A stretch of DNA of 52,317 bases, taken from assembly GCA_003245835.1 (NCBI GenBank), contig QKCC01000264.1:1-52317 (forward strand), written 5' to 3'. This DNA comes from Spirochaetales bacterium (GTDB lineage: Bacteria; Spirochaetota; Spirochaetia; UBA9216). The notes beneath the pieces are model-generated. The model was given only the letters and a program-made list of their open reading frames with translations, searched no databases and was not told where the DNA came from. Numbering within the stretch: the first letter of the stretch is position 1; each line of letters begins with the position of its first letter. Shown here piece after piece: positions 26,513 to 38,500 of the stretch. The translations under genes were made by a program, and so were the position numbers.

Positions 26513-29500
26513 GTGAAGAAGACAGAATTGTTAAAAAGTAATTTATTCAGACTCATTATCAGTATGGCGGCAGTATTCCTTCTGTCCACATGCGATAACC
26601 TTCTGCAGATCGGAATGGGCAGCGAAGTGGATTTGGAATATCCTTCGAGTACGCTGCTGACCCCTGAACCGGGCGGATTCGTCAGCGGAAATATTACATT
26701 CACAGGTTCTTCAACCGATGATCAGACGGTTGCCAAGGTTGAAATATCTTTTGACAAGGGAACAACCTGGACCGATGTTGTCTTGGATGACGATGCCTGG
26801 TCATACGGCTATAATACAACCGGCAATACCGACGGCAAGCTTAGGGTTCTTCTCCGGACTACGGACGGAGCAGCCAAGGTTACTACAAGCGAGGAGTATC
26901 TGTTCTCTGTTGACAATACTCCGCCGGTGGTAATGGTAACGAGTCCGCGAAATTTTGATTCTTCAACTTTTAATACATCGGTAACGCTGACAGTTGCCGC
27001 AACTGATGTATTCCAGATTGTCAGTTTCCGTGTTAATGCCGAGGCGGCGACAATACCCGTTGGTTTTGATACTGCAACAGGCGATCCTGACACACTGACC
27101 TGGGAATCCCTTACCGGCTTCCCGAAAACGATTAATCAGTCGGCGTCTCCATTGTCATATGAATTTAATTCGCTTCCATTTACTGTCGACAGAACCCCGG
27201 AGGCTCTTCACCGGTATTTCAGATTTACATTCCGTGCGCAGGATGAGGCAGGCAATGTAAGTTCGAAGTTTTTTCACATAAATGATGTTGCGGCTATTAA
27301 TGATAATCTGCTGCTGACTGTTGATCAGATTGCCGACATCCTGGAAGGAACCAATTATACAAACACCCTTGGAACAACGCTGACTGCTGCAAGTCTTACC
27401 GCGGTCGAAAGAACAGTCAGTACGGGACAACTGTTATTGGAATTTGATGAAGATACAGATCTTCCGGTTGCGAAACTGTCATTTCCGACTTCATCCTCCT
27501 CAGCCCTTCCGACGATGAGAAGTACCGACTCTCTTCAGGGTTATTTTGATGATGACGACGGAATCGATACGGCAACAATGCGGCTCAAGATTGAGAAGGC
27601 TGTCGGCTGGGACTCCCTGACTAGTCAGGCGGCATCCTGGGAAACATCACAGGACTGGATTCAGCCTGCGAATTTCGAATCGACATCCGATACCAGAATA
27701 GATTGGGAACAGCCCGTAATCGATTACGGACAGGGTGTTTTCCGCGTGACTCTCGATACAAAAGATGTTAACGGAACGGATCGCACCACCGATTATTTTG
27801 GTATCTATATGGTCAGCGACGGAGCTCCCACTCTAGAGATTAATCCGCCTGCGAACCTGAATTTTAATGATGCGATCTATCTAAGCGGAACAGCCTCCCA
27901 TGCTATTGCGATTACATCCCTAACGCTGAGTATAGGTTACGGACCGACTTCCAGCCCTGTCTGGGTTTTTGCAGATCTTCCTGCAGTTTATGATGAGGGG
28001 ACTTCTGTCTGGACCTTTGATACAGATGTTGTAGACTTTGCTTCACTTACTCCGGCCGGAGGACTTGATAATCTTGCAGAGGGTGAAATTCTTGTAAGGG
28101 CCGTCGCGAACGGCGAGACAACGAAAAATATTTTTCTTTATAAAGATATTACTCCCCCGACGGTGAGTTTTGATACTCCTGAAGCTGCTGCACAGCTGAA
28201 TACTGATGCGTTAATCAAAGGTTCGGCTGATGACAGCTATTCCGGTTTGTCCAGCATAAAAGTGCTTGTAAGCCACCCGGATATGTCTGCTGCGGATCAG
28301 GACCCTGCAACCTCTACACAGTGGCAGCCGTACTCAGCCTCTGCCGTACTTGGTACAGACGGTTATGAATTCGGTTCATCGCTGACAAGCTGGCGTTATA
28401 CCTTTGATACAACCGATTATTCAGACAACATTATAACTTTTTATATAAAAGCGGTTGATAAGGCCGGTAACGAAACTTCTCCCGTATCCCGAAATTTCGA
28501 AATCTACCAGGACAGCGACCTTCCGGTAATCTCGATGTCGAACATTGATGTTGCCGGTTCATATTTTGATAATGTACTCGCCGGAGAACCGCATCTGCTG
28601 GGCTCAATAACAGATGATGATCAGGTCGATCCTGACACATTCCGCTACAGAGTCAAAAAGCTGGATGCGACCTGGGGAAGCTGGGTTTATCCATACGCAC
28701 CCGGTGAAAAAGCGCTGACAACACGGCTGGATTTCAATATAGCGGTATATGAACCCGGAACGGTTTCTACTCCGCTCGGGGAAGGCACCCGTGATGTACA
28801 GCTGTGGGTTGAGGACGTTAACGGTCTCGGAATCAGCAGAACAGCCGCTGAAAGCGGCGGCGCTCTCGATCTGGCATTTGCTGTTGACGGCAACCCGCCA
28901 ACTATCAGCCTGACAGGCCCTGTTTCGGGCTCATTGAAGAACAGCTCATTTAATATAACCGGCAACGTAGGCGACGGGTTCGGAATCGATCTGGTTCAGC
29001 TGTCGTTTGACGGCGGGGTGACCTATCCGCAAACCCTTTATTCATACGGCGGTACCGGTACTCCGGTCACTTCCTACACAATAAATTATCCCGTTACTGT
29101 CGGCGGTACAGGGCTTGCTGATGGAACATATAACCTGCGTGTGCGCGCGCAGGACCTGAGCGGAAGCAGTACAAGTGAAAACTGCTCAGTAGTTATTGAT
29201 ACAACCAAACCGGTAATAACAATAAGCCAGCCTGATGCGTCGGCGGTTGTGAATGGTGCAGTTGCATTAAGCGGATCTATTGTAGAAGTCCAGCAGATGG
29301 ATGCAACCTATTACTGGGTTGGAACTTTTGGAAGTACAGTCCCGGCTTACACTGTTGCAGATCCAACGCTGAACGGCTGGATTAAATTCGCTGATTCACG
29401 GAACCTGAGCGACAGCTGGGACAGTTACGCCGAACAGGACCCGACATTCGCAGTCCAGGATTACACAATTCACATGGTTGCGCGTGATTTAGCCGGCAAC

Positions 29501-32500
29501 TGGAGTACAGATACCACAAGGACTGTGACGGTCAATCAGGAATCTGACCGACCTGTCATAGCTTTTACAAACATAGATGAAGCAGGCAGCGGAATGCCGT
29601 CTCCGATAGGAACTGCGCCTGATAATCTATTAGGTTCGAATGCAGCTATAAGCGGTACGGTAAGCGACGATGACGGTGTGACTTATACCGATATGCTGAT
29701 ATCAACCAGCAGCTATGACTGGGATACGGACAGCTGGAGCTCGTGGAGCTCATGGACGGCAGTCAGCGTTCCATACACAAGTACCCGTACGTCCTGGAAC
29801 TGGTCAAAATCAGTGTCAGGTCTTGGAGAAGGCGTTCACCAGGCAATGATAAGGGTCCTTGATAAAGACTTCAGTACCACCCTGCCTGGCGGAGCAACCA
29901 TAGCTGACCTGCTCGATACCGATACAGTTGCAGAACATCCTACCTGGTTTAAGTGGAACCAGACAGGTATTGTCGAGTTTGCAATAGATTTATCCGCACC
30001 TGCAGTAGGAATCGACGTTCCGTCGAAAACTATCACCTCCGGTGCGTATAGTATGACTGGAACTGCAAGCGACAGCAGCGTAATCAGTCAGGTTCTTGTC
30101 AGTACCGACGGAGGAACAACTTTTAGTACAACCGGTGTCACGATAGACAGCGGGGCCGGAACGGGAGCAGTAACCTGGTCATGGACAGGTGACCTGTCTG
30201 CAAAACCTGATGGTGCTTTTACGCTGAAGGCAAAGGCCGTTGATGCATTTGCAAAGAGCTCAGTATCTGATTTGACGGTAACCATAGACAAAACCGCCCC
30301 GGTAATTACGATTTCCGCGCCTACTTCACTTGATGTCGTTAATGATCAAGTTGCATTAAGTGGAACAATAGTTGAAGTGCAGCCGATGGATGCGACCTAT
30401 TACTGGGTTGGAACTTTTGGAAGCACAGCCCCGGTCTACGACATTGCTGATCCAACATTGAACGGCTGGAAGAAATTTAATGATCCAAGAAACCTGAGCG
30501 CCGGTTGGGATAGTTATGCTGCCCAGAATTCGACGTATGTGACAGAGGATTACACCATTCATATGGTTTCCCGTGACTTAGCAGGCAACTGGAGTACAGA
30601 TACGACAAGGACTGTTACGGTCAATCAGGAATCTGACCGACCTGTCATAGGTTTTACTAACATTGATGAGGCCGGCAGCGGAATGCCGTCTCCGATAGGA
30701 ACTGCACCGGATAATCTTCTTGGTGCAAGTGCCGCTATAAACGGCACAGTAAGTGACGACGACGGTGTACCTTATACTGATATTCTTATATCAACCAGAA
30801 GCTACGACTGGGCAGCCAGTAGTTGGAGTGTTGATTGGAGTACATGGTCGGCAGTAAGCGTGCCTTACACCGGAACACGTACAACCTGGAACTGGACAAA
30901 ATCTGTTTCAGGTCTTGGCGAAGGTGTGCACCAGGCAATGATAAGAGTTCTTGATAAGGATTTCACCGATACTCTTTTTGATACTGATACGATTGCAGAT
31001 CATCCTGATCTGTTTAACTGGAACCAAACAGAAGTTGTTGAGTTTGCGATAGATTTATCCGCACCTGTTGTTGGAATAGATGTCCCGTCGAAGAATATCA
31101 CTTCCGGTGCATACAGCATGACCGGAACAGCAAGCGACAGCAGCGTAATAAGTCAGGTACTTGTCAGCACCGACGGCGGTGCGACCTACAGCGCAACCGG
31201 TGTCACAATAGACAGCGGGGCCGGGACTGGCTCAGTAACCTGGTCATGGACAGGGGACCTGTCTGCTAAACCTGAAGGTGCTTTTACGCTGAAGGCAAAG
31301 GCGATTGATGCATTTGCAAAAAGCTCGGTTTCTGATTTGACTGTGACTATCGACAAAACCGCACCGGTAATTACGATTTCCGAGCCTGTTGCACTTGATG
31401 TAGTTAATGGTGATGTTGCATTAAGCGGTACGATAATTGAAGTCCAGCCGATGGATGCGACCTATTACTGGGTTGGAACTTTTGGAAGCACAGCCCCGGT
31501 CTACGACATTGCTGATCCAACATTAAACGGCTGGACAAAATTTGTTGATTCCCGGAATCTGAGCGCAACCTGGGAAAGCTATGCTGCGCAGGACCCGACG
31601 TTCGTAGCAGAAGATTACACAATTCACATGGTTGCACGTGATTCAGCCGGCAACTGGAGTCTTGATACGACAAGGACTGTGACAGCTGATCAGGAATCCG
31701 ACAGACCGGGTATTGAGTTTACGAATATAGACGCAGCAGGCAACGGAATGCCGTCGCCTTACGGAACCACGCCAACAAACATCCTGGGAGCAAACGCAGC
31801 TCTCACTGGTACTGTAAGCGATGACGACGGTGTGACTTATTCAGATATGCTGATATCTACAAGAAGTTATGATTGGGATACGGAATCCTGGGGGACCTGG
31901 AGTACCTGGGGGGCAGTAACTGTGTCTTACACCGGCACCCGAGCGTCCTGGAACTGGTCAAAATCTGTATCAGGACTTGGCGAAGGTGTTCACCAGGCAA
32001 TGATAAGGGTCCTTGATAAGGATTTCAGTACTACACTGCCTGGCGGAGCAACTATAGCTGATTTGCTTGATACCGATACAACAGCCGATCACCCGGACTG
32101 GTTTAAATGGAACCAGTCTGCAGTTGTGGAATTCGCGATAGATCTATCCCTGCCATCAGTATCGGTCAGCAGTCCGGCAAGCGGTACCTATGTAAACGCG
32201 CCTTTTACCATAACCGGCAGCGCTTCCGACTCAAACCGCCTGCTTGAATATGATCCGGGCAGCGGGCTGACTGATTATATTCTTGTTCTTGAAGACGGCG
32301 GAAGCGACTGGACCGGGGCTGTACAGACTGCTGTCGACAGCGGAACCGACGTCTGGACTTACGGAGCCGATTTTGCGGTGGACGGAACTGCTGATGGGTA
32401 TAAGACCTGGCAGTACCGGGCAGAAGACCGCATGGGCAACATAACAACACATGAGTTCAACTTCACTGTTGATACAATACCTCCGACGGTCTCGATTGCG

Positions 32501-35500
32501 TCCTTTGTTCCGTCAGTCCCGGGTTATGCCGATTATGTAAATGGAATTGTAAAATTCAGTGCCGCCGCGGGAGATGATAACCAGATAATTCAGCAGGTTA
32601 AATACTGGGTGCTGTTGAGTACCGACACCGCTCCGACTGCGTCAACCTTTGCAGCCGGCGGAACGGTTCTGACGGCCCCGTACACCGGAACTATAGATAC
32701 TACTGATACAGGAACATATACCGATGAAACATACTATACTCTTTACATCGGAGCAGCAGACAAGGCCGGCAACAAGACAATAATCAGCAGGGAATTTTAC
32801 ATCAGCCAGGTTTCAGATTATCCGCAGATAACTCTGACAAACCTTGACGACAGTATTAATATCATCGGATCGGCTTCTTCCAACCTGCTTGAAAGCAACC
32901 CGAAGATTACCGGTACAGTATCTGATGACGACTGGGTAGATTCGACGAGTCTTAAAATCAGCATAGACGGCGCGGCTCCCGTACCGGTTACTATCAGTAC
33001 GACCGGAACGGAGGTAGCATTCAATTATTCGCTGAGCAGCCTGGCGGAAGGCGTACACTACTTCCAGCTGTCGGTCAGCGATACGAACGACGGGACGAAC
33101 AACAGGAAGCTCGGTGAAGCAATAGCTACAACCACGGGACCTGTGGTATATCTTGCAATTGATCAGTCGAATCCTGTTGTGTCGATCGATACGCCTGCTA
33201 ATATTTATACAAAAGGTCCTTTCACAATGACCGGTACCGCAACCGACGGAAATGTCGTCAGCCAGGTACTCGTCAGTACCGACGGCGGTACAACGTATTC
33301 GGCAACAGGCGTCACAATAACGAGCGGGGCAGGTACTTCGTCTCAGGTATGGTCATGGACCGGTAATCTTTCGGCCAAACCCGAGGGATCGCTGACGCTG
33401 AAAGTTAAAGCGATAGATGAATTCAGTAAGCCGACAACTGCTGATCTGACGATAAAGATAGATAAATCCGGACCGGTAATGAGTATAACGTCACCCGGCA
33501 CCGGTACAACAGTAAACGGACTGATAGATTTGTCCGGCGGAGCTTCAGATGCCTACGGCATCGTATCTTACGTTGAGTATGCTCTTGACAGTAACGGCGA
33601 CGGTAATATCGTAGTTGCTGACGGAGATATAGACTGGGCATTAGCCGACGGTACTTCTCCATGGACTCTGACTGGTCTCGATACAACAGCACTTGCGGAT
33701 ATCACCTACACACTGCATGTCAGGGGTACGGATCTTGCGGGAAATATATCCGCAGCTGATGCGACCCGAAGCTTTATTGTGGATCAGTCAACCGACAGGC
33801 CGACTATAATCAGCAGTACGTTGAATTCAGCCGGTACCTATGCTTCCAATATATTATCAGGCACCCAGCAGATTTCAGGCACTGTGTCCGATGACGATCT
33901 TGTAGATGTAGGAACAATCTATTTTAAACTCACCGATGATTCAGGTACAGTGATTACAGACTGGGGTACCGTCTCTAATCCTACCAGCTTTAATTCAAAT
34001 CTTGTAAACTGGTCCCACCAGTGGACAGCCGGGAATCTTCTCAGCGACGGAAAATATCAGCTTTACTTAAGAGCTGCCGACACCAACTATAATGCTGTTT
34101 ATTATTCCGGCGACATCAATTATGCCGGAGATTACACTGACTATGCTGACATCTACAGTTTTGAAGAACTCGGACCAATCGAGTTCAGCTATGATTCTGC
34201 GAACCCGACCGGTACAGTTGACACCCCGACACAGGGGAAATATGTTTCACCTATAAGCACTGAATACTGGATTGACGGTTCAAGCGTAGAATGGATTACT
34301 CTTTCCGGAACAGCATATGACGGTAACGGTATTCAGAGCATACAGATCACCTTTAACAGCGGAGACAGCTATAAAACAGTAACTCCCGTCGATACCGGAG
34401 ACGGTAAAAACTATACCTGGAGCTATGAATACGCGGTAGATTATGATTATGTGAATGATCTGGCCGGCAACGGAGTTTATACAGACAATGATGGTCTCGT
34501 CTCGTACACTGTGCTTATTACAGATAACTACAATAAGCCCACTCCGGTAAACAGCTACTTTACAGTAGATACTAACGGGCCGGTTGTTACATATTCAGAA
34601 CCGGGTACGGCAGATACGATTGCAAATGGAAATGTGCAGATTCGGGGAATCACATCAGATGTATCCGGAGTTGTGAAGCATGTCTATTATGCTTTGACGG
34701 CAATAGGCGTGGACCCGACGGATCCCCCTGCTGATCCGGTTTCGGGCACATGGACCGGCTGGACTGATGTCGGGACTTATAGCTGGTCAACAACAGTTAA
34801 CAGTACTGCTTATGCGACAACTCCGATACTTGCCGCCGGAACAGTGGATTCTGCAACGACAACATCATTGACAGATGACGCTCTTGACGGGCTTGCGATC
34901 GGCAGCGGCGACAGGCTGGAGATTAACGGCAGTGTTGTTGTCATAGACACTTTTGATGATTCAACCGATACGGTTTACTGGATTGACGCTATAACCGCGC
35001 CCGAAGCAGATGATTCGTATACAGTATATGATTACAATGGTTTATATAACATTCATATCCGTTCCGTAGATAATTCAGGCAATGTGAGTGACGACAGCAT
35101 ACTGAGCATCATCTTTGATCAGGACAGGGATAAACCCGTTATTTCATTCAGTAATCTGAATGACACCACACTGGACGGGGCAACCGATAATATTTTCGGT
35201 GCCGGTAATTCCATATTCGGAATTGTCTCAGATGACGACGGAATTAATGCATCATCTATTGAAATCAGCTATAGTTCAGACGGCGGCGGCAGCTGGAGTA
35301 CATGGGGATCGGTATCTACACGCACTACAAGCAGCTTCAGCCATCTGCTTAATACGACTGATTTCCCGGACTCTCCGGCAACATACCAGGTGAAATTCCG
35401 CGTTACTGATACGCAAGCCGCTCCGGCCGGAACAGTAACGACGACCTCCCCGGTTTATGAATTCGCCGTGAACAGGTCAAACCCGAACGTCTCGATAAAT

Positions 35501-38500
35501 GATTTTGAACTTACAGACCGCTATACAGCTGATGCCCGAAGCATCAGCACTGAAAACGGAGGCAGTCTTCCATCAGTAATATATCTTAATAATAGTTTTG
35601 ATATGATTACCAGTATCAGTGACAGCAACGATATCAGTCTTGTCGAGGTCAGCTACAATGGCGCGGGATACATCAGTAATGTAACCAATCCTCTAGATAT
35701 TTATGACAATGGGGACGGTACTTGGACTTTCTCAAAAGGTATTGACTTCAGCGGTGACTATGACGGCAATCCGCTCATCTCGATCCGAGTTACCGACAAC
35801 TGGGTCGGGGTCACTGTTAAAACGATTACAGTTGTTACTGAAACAACAGAACCGGATGTTGCCATATCTCAGCCGGAAGAAGGCGATACTGTCAACGGTA
35901 CTCTGGTGACGATTAAAGGAACAGTATCTTCAAGCGTTCCTTTAATCAGCACATCTCCTCAGATTTACATCGGGCCTAACCATACTGAATTAACCAGAGG
36001 CGGCTCGGTTAACAATTTTACAGCAACTTTTGATTCAACGAGTGCTGCGATATTCCCAGGCGGCGACGGAACATATAATATCTATGTTTTTGCCGAGGAT
36101 GTAGCAGGCAATGTCAACTCCGAATACGATGTGGCGGATACAGCTAAAGCCAGTCCATTTTATGATGATATTTCTGCTCCGTTTGCATTAACTCCAGTAC
36201 GATCATTTATAATCGACCAGTCTACCGATAAACCCGTGATTGTAACAGCCACGCTGCTGCCTGCGGCAGGCGCCAGTGTTGCCGGAACGGTAATATTCCA
36301 GAGCACAGTGACTGACGACGATGCACCTTCATATGTCAATCTGGAATTTGACCTTGACAATAACGGTTCGTATGAAACGCCTTTCGCTTCAAATCCAATC
36401 AATATTACAAACGGCGTCTGGTCAGCACTGATCGATCTTGCCGGAACCTACGGGGCGAACGGTTCGATCAACTATCAGGTAACCCCTTACGATAATAATG
36501 TTCCGTCAGTTCAGGGTAATTCTGTTTCCAGAAGCATTTACATAGACGCAACAGCTCCCGAAATCCTCAGCCTGAATTACAGCAGTAATACTCAGGTTAA
36601 CGGCAGCATCAACCTTACCGGAACAATCCGGGACGATGCATTGCTTGATACAAGTTATATTCAGATCAGCTTTGACGGCGGCAGTACCTATTCAACGCTG
36701 TCAATGGACACTGGTCCGACGGACCTTAGTGACGGTTATCAGACCTATACTTTCGATGAAAGCATAGACACAACCTCCTACTTCAGCAATGACTCGGGCA
36801 TTCTTTACGTTGTGCTGAAGGTAACCGATAATACCTATAAACAGTCGTCGGTCAACCTGAACTTTAATGTTGATAACAAGCTGCCGACGGCGATCTTCGA
36901 TGAGTTCGACACACTGCCGTATGTCGGCGCAAACATCTATACTTTCGACGGAAAACCAGGTGATACTGATCCTACTAACCATATCATCGGATCTGCTTAC
37001 GATACGGGACTCGTTTCCGGTATCAAAAAAGTAAACGTCTATTTTGTTAAACATGCGCCGTTTATCGATCCATCCGACGGGATAACGGTTATAAATGACG
37101 ACTCTTTCATCTCGCCGAGAAGCGGAGATATTCTGTCGACAGCCGGCTATGAAGTCACTGTCAAAGACAGCAGTCTTGCTGATCAAAGCATTGTATTCCC
37201 GGATGCGGATCTGAACTTTGATACTGATCTGCAGCCGACGCATCCATATATCATTACAATCGACAACCGGCTGGAGCTCGGACAGTATGATACTCATGAG
37301 ACTTTCGGTGATAATGATGGTTTTAACGAAGGGCTGAAGTCTAAGTCCGGTTACGATGAGTGGCAGGCATACTTTGATACAACACTGTTCCCCGACGGTC
37401 CTATTGATCTGTACTACGTTGTATACGACGAAGCCGGTAACTCGACATATGGTGTTGTGAACGGGCAGATGAATAACTATCCGCCGAGTATTACAAATGT
37501 TACTGTCGGTGTTACACCGCTAAATACTCCCGACAGTGTGCTGAAAGTCAGCAACACTGTAAGCAATGTAATCAATGCTGAAGATGCGAGCGGCGGCGGT
37601 GCAATTGATGTCTCCGAGTTCAAGCTGTCAGTAATCGGTAAATACTCGAATAATGGCGGTTCTCCGAATCTTGCGGATGAAGATACAGGCTTTACCTCAT
37701 TCTTCTGGGGCGCACAGACCGGAGCTGTTAAGGATTTTGATTCAAAAACAGCATCAGACGGAACGCCTGCATCGGCAACAATTGCAATCAATACAGTAGC
37801 TCTGTATAGCGATACTGCTGTTGACAGTTCCACTGTGAACAGCATTACTGACACCGAGCTTGAAGGTCTGGTTATCAATCCGGGCTGGGAGCTGACGATA
37901 GACGGAAGTACTGTGGCAGTCGATACGTATGACAGTGTGAGCGGTACGATAACCTGGACAGGCAGCACTTACGGCACTCCGCCCACCGGAGCATACAGTG
38001 TCTCGGCCTTTGTCAGCGGTGAATGGTATCTTTTCCAGGCTGAGGTTAAAGATTCGGACGGTAATATTGATACATTTGACTACTATCTATGGGTCAGCAA
38101 CAACGATATTTCGGCACCGGATGTCTACTTCGACGATGACCCGGACAGTGAAGGCTGGATTACGGTATCAGACGGACATCATGAACCGAAGGGCATTACG
38201 TTTAATACTGATGATCCGAATCTTTCGGGACAGATTATTCTAAGCGGTACAGCATACGATGATACAGCTGTTGATGATATCCTAATCAGATTCTTTGCTG
38301 TAGACACCTGGAGTGCGAGTGACTGGCTTACGGCTGATAGTGTTACCAGTATTGTACCGACCGGAGGAGACACAACTACAGGTTACTGGTATTCCTGGTC
38401 TTATACCTGGAATACGGATGATCTGCCTTCAACATACACGGCTGCGGCGGATGTCCTGATTCAGGTAGCAGCTGTAGATTCGTCTGGTAATACAACTGTG

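Noticed and set aside
29200-32140. Regular repeats that could suggest a CRISPR or satellite array
   Set aside because: The units are about 1.08 kb, in frame and translated as Ig-like domains, with no short direct repeats and spacers.
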